From positions 7,378,001 to 7,442,000 of the forward strand of contig NC_068974.1 in the NCBI RefSeq assembly GCF_016808095.1: DNA of 64,000 bases, read 5' to 3'. How positions within the stretch are numbered: position 1 is the stretch's first letter; the number at the start of each line of letters is the position of its first letter. This stretch comes from Vigna angularis. Its lineage: Eukaryota; Streptophyta; Magnoliopsida; Fabales; Fabaceae. Of the stretch, positions 45,151-57,483 are shown piece after piece. Position numbers and translations under genes: made by a program. Under the pieces are notes generated by a model. It was not told the DNA's origin. It did not search any database and was given only the letters and a program-made list of their open reading frames with translations.

Positions 45151-47133
45151 TAACTGTATTATACCTAACAACTGACCGACTGTCAAACAAACTAATCAGG
45201 AAAGGTAAATATCATTAATGACCAATTAATACGTTTAATATGGCCAATTATATTGCCGAAAAATATACTGCACTAATGGTTAATCAATGGACTTGGTTGT
45301 CACAAGTCCTATAAATATACAATTGGTATCCAGGTACATATATCCTTTTTTATCCTAATAAAATATAGACCTCTTTATGAAACATATCTGACTTGAGCGT
45401 CGGAGTGTCTTCTGCAGGTCAACAACTCATCAAAGTGGATTGCATTCTCGGAGAGGATTGAAAATAAAAAAAAAAGCAAAATAAGAAAGAACGACCGACC
45501 CTCGAACCAATTCAACCAAAACATTAACCTTATGCATGTCCTTGGTTGTTGCCTTGTCCTCCTGATTTGCTTCGAATTATCTTTTCTTTACCAATCCAGA
45601 TTTTGACAAATTCAAATTTTAAAACGTTATACTTTCAAATTACTTCAATGTTAATTTAACAAAAAAAATGTCACATTGAACTCTTTTTAAAAAAAATAAA
45701 TACTTAATTGAGTAAAAGTATATAAAAATTAAAACCAATTAAAACCTAAGGAAAGGACCAAATTAACTAAATTACTAATTAAACTCTTATTTTAAAAATT
45801 CTTTTAAAAAAAATTATAAACGGTTGAAGTTAGTATACATGTCAAACGTAGGTACAGCAAAATTCGAATTTGGCATAACCAATAAGAGACCGAACAGAAG
45901 CGATGGTTTCATCGAGCGGCAGAGTCCAGAAAATCCCAAGAAAAGTTTGTATAACTCGAAGCTCACTTCTTCCACGTCTTGTTTACTACTAATAAGAAAA
46001 TTGAATAGAAAAAAGCTCCTCAAACTATGAAGATTAATCAACGGAAAAACGTTAACATAAACAATTATATATTTAATATAATTTTTTATTTTTTATTTCA
46101 TGTTTTGGGTAAACAATTATGTATTTAATATAATTTTTTTTATATTCCATGTGTTGGGTGTAGGGATCAAGATAAACGGTTCCAAACAACAATGTGTTGT
46201 CCAATTTCCTAAATTTATCCTAGTCCAAGTCTTGGGTTATCTGGATTGTCCAGGTTGCTTAGAAGATACATGTAGAAGGTACTCTGATACCAAAATCAAT
46301 AAAGTTTTGACCGTTCAAATATTAATGATATAGTAAATGTGAATCACGTACCTCTTTACCTCAAACCTGTATGTATAGGTTTGAGAGTGACTTTTGATTA
46401 ACACTGGCATAATTACGACCAAACTGTAGGTAATCACATTTTACCTCTAAGTTGGTCAACATTAAGGTTATGCATGTCAATTTACGACATATCAGTTTGT
46501 CAACTCAACTCGCCAGTCTTGCTAGTGGCTCATTGGGCAATTTGAATTAGGGGTGACGGTTCAATCTCACTAGTGGCTCATTGGGTAGTTTGAATAAGAG
46601 TTGATCGTTCAGTCTAGCTTTGATTGAACGGTCATATAATACATTTCACAATATTTTTTTTACAATAATGTAATATACAATGCATCTTTTATTTATAAAA
46701 ATAAATTTTTTATTTATTTTATTGTATGTTTTTCTTTTTTTATTGTTATAGAGACAAGTTAAACTTATCACTACGTAGCGTTGACATTAAGTATATGAAG
46801 ACAAAAACATTGTTTCCCTTTGCATTTACTCTTATTGTTCCCAATTTTGATTTCTCCTGATTATTTGTCAAACTTTAGAAATAAATGGATATAGTAATCT
46901 TAAATCAACAATGTCAAATTATTTTATGTATTAATTTGAGATAGAATATGTCAAACAATGTAAGCAACTCAAATGACAACATAATACGTCATTTGACAAA
47001 TCAATGCAATTGAGTTAAGAGTATTAAATCTATTCATCTATAAAGTTTAAGGACACATTGTATAAAATTTTCAAATATAAATGAATTTTAATTTCACTTC
47101 AAAATTTAAAAACTAAAAAAACATATTTAATGA
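45151..47133. other. Intergenic with two short tandem duplications
   Basis: A ~64-bp duplication at about 46060-46170 ('AACAATTAT.TATTTAATATAATTTTT..GTTGGGT') and a ~52-bp one at about 46510-46620 ('CTAGTGGCTCATTGGG.A.TTTGAAT'). Overlapping frames at 45814-46041 on both strands show no domain and are not called. Confidence 0.45.
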
Positions 47134-47661
47134 TTAAAATTAGGGTTAAATATGTTTTTTGTCCTTTAAGTATCACACGATTTTGGTTTTAGTCCCTACT
47201 CGAAACTTTGATAGTTTTTAATCCTCATAGTTTTGAAACTCTTACTATTAGTCCTTAAAATTGGACGGCGTTAACTTTTAGTAGATGTGGCAAACGACGA
47301 GACCACGTTTTATCCAAGCTGTCCTCTCCCCTATTTGCCACGTTGGTTTTCTTTTTATTTATTGTACTTTTTGATATTTGCAAGATGCGCTTAATTGGTT
47401 GGATCCACACTTGCCAGCTTTATTATATTCAATGGCAAGAATGACCATTTCGCAGGAATACTCCCCTCTGGTTCTGACTTGAAATCTTTGGCCCCGCTGC
47501 TCCCAAACAAATATGGGGTCCAGGTTCAGCAAATGCGAAGGAAGGTGAAGGAGGGATATCAGGGAAGAAATAAATAGAGGGGAAGTCATGTCCTCTCTAC
47601 TATCTATCTTTTCCCCAATCTAATTTATCTCTATCTCTTTCCCCGTTCGTTTCCGATTATC

Positions 47662-47907
47662 ATGACTGAAAACGTAGTGGCCAATAGGAAGCGTTGCGAC
47701 ACCAATGATGTAGTTTCGGACGGTGGTGCCAAGAGGAAGAACGCAACACGCGACATGGGTTCGGCCACTGCATTGGCCCTCACGCGTCACGAGTTTAGGG
47801 AGCACGGCGGCATCAACCTGTCCATCAAGGCCTCCGCCGCGTTCACAGACATGGAGCCGGAAATCCTTCGCCGAAATCTTCGACTAAAACTACTTTTCCC
47901 CAATTGA
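47662..47907 (+). pseudogene. MGL: Captured methionine gamma-lyase N-terminal fragment
   Basis: Frame of 81 codons. Residues about 38-70 read ALTRHEFREHGGINLSIKAS and then AAFTDMEPEILRR, closely resembling the conserved plant methionine gamma-lyase segment 'xxRHEFGEHGGVNMSIEASATFTVMEP'. The N-terminal ~37 residues (Asp/Lys/Arg-rich) resemble the variable leader of the plant enzyme. Known: the full enzyme (about 440 aa, PLP-dependent) degrades methionine to methanethiol, 2-oxobutyrate and ammonia. Here the homology stops after about 30 conserved residues, and the PLP-binding lysine region is absent, so no enzyme is encoded. Substitutions at normally invariant places (G to R in EFGEH, E to K in SIEAS) also suggest decay. 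The fragment lies wholly inside a Mutator-like element. Confidence 0.75.
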
Positions 47908-48078
47908 AAAAAAAAAATCTCCCTTATTCAAGATGGTTAGGAATTTCGCTATTCAACGCTTAATCATCTCCCTTAATGTTAGGATTTTCTTTCCTTTTTT
48001 TATTTTTTTAAATTTATTTTTATACTTCCTTTCAATTTTCATTGTCGGGTTTGCAAAAGTTGTACAGTTAGGGTTGGG

Positions 48079-48306
48079 ATGTGTTTGAAGGAAAGAGCAG
48101 ATTTTGAATCTGGGTTTTTGTTGGATGGTGGAGAATATGGATATAAAAAAGGGTCTCTGATTCCGCTTTTGGTGACGGCCACTGTTAGGTTTGGTCTTGG
48201 TGAAACCACTGCTTCTGCAGTTGCCAATGCAGCTGCTGGCTTGGATGAAAATGGAGACTCAGAGATGAGAAACCCCAAACGTGACACACACCTGGCTCAC
48301 TGTTAG
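48079..48306 (+). other. Second open frame inside the Pack-MULE, origin unknown
   Basis: 75 codons starting MCLKERADFESGFLLDGGEY and running into the right inverted repeat. Balanced composition unlike the AT-rich flanks, which suggests it is also captured coding sequence. I do not recognise the source. Confidence 0.35.
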
Positions 48307-48489
48307 CCACCTCATACAAAAATTTAACGCCGTTTAATTTTAAGGACTAATTATAATAGTTTCAAAACTAAAAGGACTAAAAACCATCAAAGTTTCGAGT
48401 AGGGACTAAAACCAAAATCGTGTGATATTTAAGGGACGAAAAACATATTTAACCCTTAAAATTATAATAAAAAGGTAAAAGTTACTTTT

Positions 48490-48960
48490 GCATCTCGGAT
48501 CTGAAAATATGCCCTGAAATATGCATTCTAGAATGTATTCAAATTCATTTTGGATTGGATAATCCAAAAATATATTCCATATTTAAAAATATATTATGAA
48601 TTGTACAATTCAAAATTGTATTTAAAAATATTGTATTTTGAAGTATACATTTCAAAAGATATCTTTAAATCCGAAAATATGTTTTGGAATATGTATTTAG
48701 AAAACATATTCCAAAATGTGTATTTCAAAATATATTCTAAATAGGAACTTTCAAAAGGTACAATTCATAATATACTTCCAACTTTGAAAATATCTTTCAA
48801 AATATACAATTTAGAATGTATTTGAACATATATTTCAGAATATGTATTTCAAAAAATATTTTGAGATCTGAAAATACATTTTGAATTACACATAATTCAA
48901 AATCTATTTTAAGAAAATATAACTTTCTATTTATGAAATTTTTTGTAATCCGAAAGTGTT
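48490..48960. repeat. Degenerate tandem/palindromic repeats of AAAATATATTC type
   Basis: Many imperfect copies of 'TTCAAAATATATT' / 'AATATATTTTGAA' in both orientations over about 450 bp. No coding meaning; frames here (48550-48744, 48797-49045) are artefacts. Confidence 0.65.
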
Positions 48961-48964
48961 TTAT

Positions 48965-50358
48965 AATCCGGGGAACATACAATGAAGGCTCTCCCTGCTT
49001 TTGCACTAAACGCTCCCCAAAGCATGCTATCCTTCCTATTGTCATCTGATTTGCTATCCTAATAATCTATGAATTTGATTATGGTTTCTGATTTGCAGTG
49101 AATGATATTCTTAATCTGATTTGTAATGTCTTAGAAAAAATTGAATCGGTGGTGATTGCTGATGAGAGCACACGAAGAGAGAACGAAGAGTGAAGAGAGA
49201 AGTAGAGAACTTTTAGGTTTTTATTAAATTTTCGAACAGGGGTAAAATGGGGTTTATAAGTTTTAATGGAGTGCAGGACGAAATAAAAAGGAGGTGCAGG
49301 AAGAATGGGCCTGGAACAACGTTGACAGAATACATTGTAAACAAATCAGAAATTAAAGTTTGAACTGTGATGTTTGATTTGAAAAACAAATTTCATCTTA
49401 TGGGATAATTTAGTCTCATAATTGCTTGAGACAAATTGATGCGAAAATGAATGATGGGATAATTGAGTCTTATAATTACCTCATTTCAAATGTTTTTCCT
49501 CCAGCCCCACAGATTTCTAGGACCAGTTCCTCCCATTCATTCCATAATATATTTAGTGCAGAAAGTTTGACCCTTGTTTGAAATCCTTACAAACAAACAC
49601 AAATCAATTCAAAATATTCATTTTACCTTATATTATAAATCAATAAAATTTTTGCCAGATCTCTACACATCGATTTATACATACATGTATTATAATCCAA
49701 CATACATGTATATACTCTAATTCAGCATCCCATACCTTTGTCTCGTTCAAGAAATGCATTTTGAAAATGTGTACGAAGATTCTTTAGGGGTTCTGATCAC
49801 AAAAATACTTGGAGAAAATAAAAATTGTAATCAATCAATCATCCATTCTGAACATAAAATTGCTTCGTTCGTCCTGTCTTGACCAATTGTCTAGCTAGAC
49901 TTTCACGAGAGGAAGCTTCATGAAGAAATGCAGGCTCTCGCATAATTTAATCGGCATAAATGAACATATAAAACGGAAAACATTTTGGATATTCCAACCT
50001 TTTTACAATAGTAGTCCGAAGTATGGTTTGAAACAAGGGAAAAGAAGCTAAAAGATACAAGAAAAGTAATTACAAAAAAACAGTGCATATAGAAACAAGC
50101 TAAAAGATACATAAAAAGGACCGTATTCTTCTCATGAGGGAAGACATTTTAATCGTAGCTATGGCAATATATCATGTCACCAACATAAGGGCATAAGGGA
50201 AGACAAAATAATTACTATTGCTTAGTTTAAATGCAAGGTACCCATTCCTAAGATAACACAAATAACAGGGGCTTTATAACACCAGGTTGTCTTTGTTTTT
50301 TTTTTTTTTACAGAAGTAATTTTTTATTTGGCTGAGAAAAAAAAAAAACAAAAGCCTA
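48965..50358. other. Intergenic, downstream of the Rab3-GAP-like gene
   Basis: No supported gene. The right part (about 50150-50358) is probably the 3' UTR of the minus-strand gene. A poly-T/poly-A stretch at 50299-50350 is present. Confidence 0.4.
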
Positions 50359-53300
50359 TTAAGAATCCAAGGTTCGATTTAAGATTGATATCTGACCAGA
50401 GTCTCCATTTAACAAGAAAACTTCCAGAGGGACATAAGGCGTGGACATGGATGCTCCAAACCTGTAGCTAGGTTGTAACATTCTGCTACCTTTTGCGCAT
50501 GAAATCGTTCTAAGACGTGGCCCAGTTCTCATTTGCCAGATCTGCATGATATTATCAATCAAGAAAACAAATTAAATTTTTAACAAGAAATAACACTATA
50601 GACAATGTCTCAGTAGAGAAACTTGTTCAGTTATTTATGCACAACAGAATGAAGAGGGTCAGTGTTACACTGACAGTAAACAAGAGAAGAAACTGTTATG
50701 TTATAAGAATATGTTGATTGATGACTATTGGAAATTAACAAACTGGACATCAGATTTTATGCTATTTTTAAGAAAAATACAAGTCATGTTGACTGATAGG
50801 ATTTATCTGCTATTTTTTAGGCACTAATTTGTTAGTTGTGCTAGCATTTTTCTTTCAGTTATTTGCTGTATAAAACCTACAATATTACTCAATAACATTC
50901 GGATTATGTAGTTCATATTTCACAGTTCCACTCTTTCTAGCTTTTTTTATATTTTCAAACAACCAACAAAATAGGATTTGTAATGGCACAATTGCAGCAA
51001 ACACTTAACCTTCAAATAGTTTTATTAAAGAGATGAAAATCTATAGTTCACTTGTAATGCGAGGTAAAAGACTAACCTCAATTATTCCTTTTCTTGGTGC
51101 ATGAATAGCTAAACACAAGCAATAATCACTCTTTGATGGTTCAGAGTAAGAAGAGCTTGATGATGCGATATTTTTGCTCACCAACGTCTCCATGAATAGA
51201 CAGTTGGCATCCCTATATCCCTGCAAAAATACTAATTTTCATTTTGGTAATTATTTTGAGAAGAGTGAGGTGGTTGGGGTAAAAAAGTTCAAATGCAAAC
51301 CTTCCATAAGCGCACCACCACAAGTGCTTGAGTATCAAGCAGCAATATGCGACCAAGTGAATCTGTTATAGCAGCCAATGTACCACTGGGAGATAACGTA
51401 AGCTTCTCCCCTTTCCTAGGGTGATCAATTAAACTTGTCAGAGATGAAGCTGCATTGAACCATGAAAGCAAAAGTCAGATGATAGGATTTGAATTTAGAA
51501 ATGGTGCCACAATAGTGGAGGATAAAAACTCTACATTTTCTCTTTTGATAGAGTTCAGTTGGTTCAGCTGTATCTGTTTCTAACAGAATGTGCAATGGGA
51601 TTTTCCAAGTATTCATTAATTTTGACACTTTTAACGAACTTCTCAGTATTGCAGCACACCAATTCCACCAATGTTGATAATGTGCCGCAATGAAAAAGAC
51701 AGGTGTGCTGAAATGGTTATTCTGCAGAACTTTCTTCTAACAAGCATCTAGTTTCTAATAATTTATTAATTTATAAGACATTTATAACGAGCTTATTAGC
51801 AGCATCACAGAACATCAACTCTACCAAAGCAGCAGTGATAAGATATCAAAAAAACGGAGAGGTGATGAAAATGGTTATTCTACAGACTTTTCCTTCAACA
51901 TACATTTAAGTTTCTAATTGCAGAACACACACTTCCCAGCCTACAACCCGCTCCCATAAACAGACAATAACTGAACATAACATAAAAATGAAATATAATA
52001 AGCTGATAAGCGGTATGCAATATGAAGGCAATGAAATTTGAACCTATACAAGAAGCATTCCTTTCCATGTTAAGATAATAAAATGTATCCTTTCCACTCA
52101 TGAGGTTCTCAGCAGAGGAAGCCACAAGGAGTGTCACATTCAAGTCTAAATTTCCTAGTGGAAGTCCTTTTCTTCAAGTTATAGTAAAATATCATAGCAC
52201 CACTTTTCTACTGTCTAAAACAACCCTATTTAGCATGATAATACATAATTTTATTTTCCTTTTACTAGGATTGACCATCATCTCTATTATACACATAATA
52301 ATCTGCAGGAGCCTGTGTTATAATCACATAAGACAAGCGCTAAAATGTGTGTTACTCCTACCTCGTGCAAAAGGTTGTGGCTTCTGATCCGATTTCTTCG
52401 GAGACTTCTTTGGAGGGGACGGTTCACTCCGCCATATCAACTTAGAGAAAGAACTTAATGTGGAGAATGTTGCTGGTACAACTTTCGAAAGGATAGCTCC
52501 CACTAAAGACCTCCCTTTGCTCTCAGAGAGTCTTCCCAAGGGATAAAACAAATAACAAGGTCAATATAATACTTATTACTATGACGACAAAAAAAGATTT
52601 CATACAGCATATCAAGTCAGAGTACATATTGATATAGAAGCAGCATAAAATTATACCAAATAATCCACCAAGTACCTGTATGCTGAAATCACAGCATCCT
52701 CTCCAACAGCGACTGCACAATAATAACGTTGACTTGACTGCCCAACAATAAAAGCAGCTGAATTCAAATACCAGAAATAATTTCAGAAAGCTCCCATTAT
52801 CTACTGTTTAAACAAAACCGCAATCATTATAATCATGGAATGACAAAAGTGAAAAACTAAGAAACTAAAGTCACGCTGTAACATGATACAAGGAAATGAA
52901 AGACAACCACCAAATTTAGTATCAATTTTTAAAAGTACAATATTGCCAAAAGTGATACTATATGAGTGTGATATTGCCAAAAGGAAAAAGAAATTTTTGA
53001 AAACCTAATAACACCTGAACATGTGTACCACAAAAGGAAGACACTAAAAATGTCGTTTCACTAATCTTATATGATGCTAAGAGATACTAAATGATTTGAT
53101 GATAGTTTTCCCCACTCACTTTGTGTACTTCTATCTATAGTCTGGATTTCATGAAAAGAAAATAAAATGATCAGCATTACCATGGCAGACAACAGTGTTA
53201 TCAAAACTCAGTTATGTCAGTTATGGTGGCGCTATGGTGGAAACTGGTGGAGGTTTTCCAACCTGCCACCACAACAAGGAATCAGTTAAGAGAATTTACC

Positions 53301-56066
53301 TGTTGTTCCATTAGTGGAGGTGGCATTATGCCAGTAATTGCTGCATCAGAACAGGTTCCATTCTTACCAATATTCCACAACTGATAAGGAATTTTGACAT
53401 CAGTATTTCCAAAATCCTCTGAATCTTGGCTCCTTGGTTTTTGATCCCAAAATCGAGACTGTGCTTCTTCAAACCATTTCTGCAGCATATTCTGCATTTC
53501 AACATTGCAAAGCCTACAATTAGACCTATAATCAGCAACCTACCACAGTCCAAAATTCAGTCTGTAAATTGACATCCTAATAAAATAAACTATTCCAATA
53601 CCCAGAAAGGAAAAAAATTACTTTTCCAACAGACTCTATTTCAGTGAAGTTCTAAAAGGCAAGATACAGAAACCAGTGTTTACCTGAACATCAGAACCAT
53701 CAAAACGAGCAATTACGCCTGGCATAATGAGACAAAACTCTTCTGAAGAGGTATCTTGAATCAAATCTTTCTTTGTTCCACGAACTCTTAACTTTAAAAC
53801 TCGTCCAGGATAAATCATCTACAGTGAAGAAAATTGATATGAAACCTATGCACCTCACATATTTGCCAATCTTAAATTTGTACCACAAAAGTTTCTATTT
53901 TAAATTTAGTTTTGTTTGGTCTTTTGCCCATACGTTGTTGATTTATGAAACTCATAGGTTTCAAGGGGTAAATATTTTGGAAAATGCTGGAAGGTAAAAA
54001 AACAAATTTTTTGAAACACAAACACACAAAAGTATAATTTTTTCCCCTATCTTAGAACAATTATTTCTCTCTTCACTCACTTGTGACTCGCCAATTCCTG
54101 TCATAATTAGTTAACCAGTCATTCATAGTACTTTCACAATTAATCGTTCATTTCAAGAAAAATACCATTATTAAAATACTTTTTACTTCTATACAAAGGA
54201 GGATGGATGAAGGCAGAACAACCAGTGCATGTTATTCATAGGAAAATTAACAGTCAAAATTGTAAATAACTTTAGAATTTGTAATACCTACATGTGTTTG
54301 ACTTTGTCACACTTAAAGCACTAATTTTCTAATAAATGGTCGTCAATACACTTGATCTTGCAAAATGCATCTCCTCACTTTAGAGAAGCCAATCTAAGAT
54401 TTTGGTCCTCTAAACTAAGGATTTGACTCCGTTAAGGTTAGGAAATATAATTTAGACAACAAAATTACATTAATTAGAATGTAGAAATGGTTGATATTCT
54501 AATTAACTATAGATTTATTAAATATAAACTTGATTTTATCACAATTCACAACCATTGATTTTGTAATCAACCATTGTGAGTGCATTTCCCTAAGTGCACC
54601 TCCTCACTTTAGCGAGAGTCTCTGAACCATGGTAAACTTCTAAGGATAAAGAATATATAACTCTGCCTTAAGACCAAAATTAATCCCACAAAACTAATTG
54701 TTAGAAGTCCCACATCGATTAGAAATAAGACCAATTTACAATATATATGTGGGTGTAATCCTCACTTTTTACAAGTCGATTTTGTGAGGTTGAGTTAAAT
54801 TTCAAATCCGCTCCATACATAATTCAGAGTCATGGGTTAGAATTTGTGAAATTTGTTGTTTGTTAGGTCCCTTGTTCCACCCATTGTCGGGCCAATTTAC
54901 AGAATATATATGGTTGCAAACTTCACTTTAAAAAGCTCCATACATAATTCAGAGTCATGGGTTAGAATTTGTGAAATTTGTTGTTTGTTAGGTCCCTTGT
55001 TCCACCCATTGTCTGGCCAATTTATAGAATATATATGGTTGCAAACTTCACTTTAAAAAACCAGTATTGTGATATTAAGTTATGTTTAAAGTCTACTTAT
55101 GTAGACTAATTTATAAAACCCAACTTGTCTCCCTTACTATATACTTCAATTTGACCACATGAGTACTTAATGTGAATCTTCAACACACTATTACTACTAC
55201 TGCACATCTCAAACGTAAAATTTTCAAGACTCTACATTTGTGGATGTTCTAATAAAGTGACCCACTAGTCCCAAGACCAATAACTAGGTTAGACTTTGAT
55301 TTTATCTTTAGAATTCGTGCTTAGGACATAACTTTAATGCTTTAATTTGAGCATCGGACAGAAATGGGTTGTTAGGTGGAAATTACCTCTACTTGTATAT
55401 TTTAATTTAGTCATACCATATTACTATTTAATCTGGATCTCAATCAATATCCATTGGTAAGAAAATCAATTATTGATATTTGTGCAAATTACAAACATAA
55501 ACAGAACAAACTACGACATAATTTGCTGATAAAAAAGAAACAAACTACGACATAAATTTCAACGATTACGACTGCAATTCATGACCCCTAGCTGTATTCA
55601 AACAATCACATCGATCCAACTGAACAACACACGTCTTCCAGTTCTCAAATGGAAACAATTCTCCCTAAAAATCACACTGCAAAAAAGACGCCGAAAGGGG
55701 CAGCAAAAACATTACCTGGCGATGAATCAAATCTCCCCGCAGAGAATAGAGCAGGAGATACCCAGAGGAGGTACCGGCGACAATGACGCGGTTGTCTCCG
55801 AATGCGAGCCACTCGAGTGCGGTAATTGACTCTGCGTCGATGGGGGAGAGGTCGGGTCGGATCTTGAGGGGCGGGGAGGCGGCGGAGTTATCGGACCATG
55901 AGAGGAGGAGGATGGTGGAGCGGTTGGCGAGGAGGAGGGAATGGGTATCGATGGCGCAGAGGAGGTGAGGGGTTTCGACCAGCCAGTTAGGTTTTCCCGC
56001 TCCGAGCTCGCCCAGTTCATCGCACGCTATGCACCCCAACTCCGTCTTGTACGATCGCTTCGCCAT
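50359..56066 (-). CDS. RAB3GAP2: Rab3 GTPase-activating protein regulatory (non-catalytic) subunit-like, 8 exons
   Basis: Eight exons, all with AG acceptors and GT donors, join in frame to 461 codons plus TAA: 56066-55716, 53818-53684, 53491-53300, 52737-52676, 52531-52362, 51449-51301, 51220-51077, 50541-50359. Start: GCCATGG at 56066; an upstream in-frame ATG (56099) has a poorer context. Exon 1 reads MAKRSYKTELGCIACDELGE and SWSDNSAASP; exon 2 starts MIYPGRVLKLRVRG; exon 4 reads SSQRYYCAVAVGEDAVISAY; exon 8 IWQMRTGPRLRTIS, ending GDSGQISILNRTLDS. This matches the RAB3GAP2 N-terminal (beta-propeller-like) family. Known: in animals the protein pairs with RAB3GAP1 to act on Rab3 and as an exchange factor for Rab18; its plant role is largely undefined. 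The C-terminal part of the animal protein is absent, as in plant homologues. Intron 1 is 1.9 kb and holds a TRIM-like remnant. No defect seen. Confidence 0.88.
54700..55060 (+). mobile_element. TRIM-like retroelement remnant in intron 1 of the Rab3-GAP-like gene
   Basis: Starts TGTTAGAAGTCCCACATCGA, the hallmark start of legume TRIM LTRs, and continues 'AATATATATGTGGGTG..CCTCAC' and 'TTTTGTGAGGTTGAGTTAAA'. 'ATTCAGAGTCATGGGTTAGA' resembles the primer-binding region ('TATCAGAG-C/T-CATGG'). Opposite orientation to the host gene. No coding capacity, as expected for TRIMs. Its right LTR is not clearly delimited. Confidence 0.55.
54810..55059 (+). repeat. 125-bp tandem duplication inside the TRIM-like remnant
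   Basis: 'GCTCCATACATAATTCAGAG' at 54810 recurs at 54935; the two 125-bp units differ at only a few positions (CGGGCC/CTGGCC, ACAGAA/ATAGAA). Confidence 0.92.
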
Positions 56067-57037
56067 GGCTTCTGACCCAACGGAAAAACGAAAGCCCAAG
56101 TGTTACTAAACGAACGATGGATTTTAACACACTGAATCATACATTACGTAAAGGTAAAACAACTATTCGGATTGGGATTTTACCTCTTTATAGTTTTAAA
56201 TTTTTTTCACTCACTCTGCTTTTATCGATTTTGGGTGTAAGATTAGAGAAAATATAGAAATTTCAAATCGATTTTGGGTGTAAAAGTGACAAAATGTACA
56301 ACTTATAAATAAGATTTAGTATATTTTATTAAAATCTTCGTGAGTTAATAAGGTATTGTGTAGTTTGATTGATGAGAGTTTTTTTTTATAGATTAAGTGG
56401 TCATATAATTTATGATTGAATGGAATGGGTTAAGGTATGAAAAATTAATCTTATTTAATTATTGATCTTTGTGATTATTATTTTAGTTTTGAATGCTTTG
56501 AAAGATAATTAAATGCTTTAATTAGCTAATTCAGGAGTTTTAGAAGTATATGTAACCATAAAGTAATGTTCTAGCACCATTAAATAATGACTTCTTGTTT
56601 TCGTACATACATGGAATAAATTGTATAAGATGTGAATGTTAATAAGTGGTATGAATAAATGGAAATTTTTGTGGTTTCAACGTGACAGAATAATAAGTGG
56701 TATGAATAAATGAGAATTTTTGTGCGTGCCAGAATTAGCTTTAATTAAATATGAAAAGAGGAAATTGTGAAACAACACAACACTAACACTAGGGATTTCA
56801 ATTTAATTATATTTAGAATTATATTAGGAATTAGGGTTTTCGTCTAATTATAATTAATAATTGATTAGAGTTAGGTTTCTTTTTATTAAATATCAATTTG
56901 TAATTAATTGGACTTTAATTAAATTTTCCAAATCAAAAGTTTTTTAAGCCCTAATTAATTTATAATTTTGAATCTTAAGGAGTACTTTTAAAATAGATCT
57001 CAAGAACCGTAATAAAAATCTTTTCTCCAATTTTTTT
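56067..57037. other. Upstream region of the Rab3-GAP-like gene, intergenic
   Basis: No gene. The first ~100 bases are probably the promoter/5' UTR of the minus-strand gene; no clear TATA box. 56400-57000 is AT-rich without structure. Confidence 0.4.
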
Positions 57038-57400
57038 TTGTAACATCTAAATTTTGGGATGTTACAGATTTACAAAAGTTTTTGAAAACTTAACTCTGAT
57101 ATCATTACGGAAAACGGATTAATTGAAAACTTCTATTTATTATAATTGAATTTAGTAAACTTTATGAATCAAGAGTAACCATAAAGCATTCATAGAATCG
57201 CATTACAAAACTATTAGTATTGAAAATAAAACTTCATAGTTATCTCACATATCTCGTTGCTCAACTTGCTTTAACTATACCTGTAACAACAAATACTCCA
57301 CATACAAGTACGATCATCACAAGTGAAGCCACCACCACAACATGCAACGGTGAGCTAACATAATCAAATCATATAACCATACATAAGCATTAAACATCTA
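57038..57400 (-). repeat. Tekay-type gypsy LTR fragment
   Basis: The plus strand opens with a short palindrome TGTAACATC..GATGTTACA (57041-57067). On the minus strand, 57250-57360 reads 'CACCGTTGCATGTTGTGGTGG' and 'GTGATGATCGTACTTGTATG', matching the 'CTCACC..TTGTGGTTGTGG..ATGATCGTACTTATACG' stretch at 15925-15980 of the solo LTR. So this is the end of a related LTR, truncated on the right. Confidence 0.55.
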
Positions 57401-57447
57401 CTTAGAATAAGATTTCCGAATAGTACATATCTTCATGTTCCTATTAA

Positions 57448-57450
<3 letters not shown>

Positions 57451-57482
<32 letters not shown>
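57451..57482. repeat. (GT)n(AT)n microsatellite
   Basis: 'GTGTGTGTGTGTGT' followed by an AT run, just upstream of the copia LTR remnant. Confidence 0.9.

Positions 57483-57483
<1 letters not shown>

Larger units (their letters stand above)
47143..48455. mobile_element. Pack-MULE carrying a methionine gamma-lyase exon fragment
   Basis: Perfect 9-bp TSD TTAAAATTA (47134-47142, 48456-48464). Terminal inverted repeats of about 150 bp start GGGTTAAATATGTTTTTTGT on the left and GGGTTAAATATGTTTTTCGT on the right (reverse complement). They continue through 'ATTTTGGTTTTAGTCCCTACTCGAAAC' and 'ACGGCGTTAA'. The 1-kb interior is GC-richer, host-gene-like sequence including the segment at 47662-47880. No transposase. 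The subterminal 'GACGGCGTTAACTTT..ATGTGGCA' is shared with the element at 28399-29837. Confidence 0.88.

Noticed and set aside
45814..46041. Overlapping frames on both strands
   Set aside because: No recognisable family, no start context or neighbours; composition not distinct from intergenic DNA.
57041..57067. TGTAACATC..GATGTTACA palindrome as a possible mini-element
   Set aside because: Adjacent sequence matches an LTR of the Tekay type, so it is better explained as an LTR terminus than as a separate element; no TSD found.
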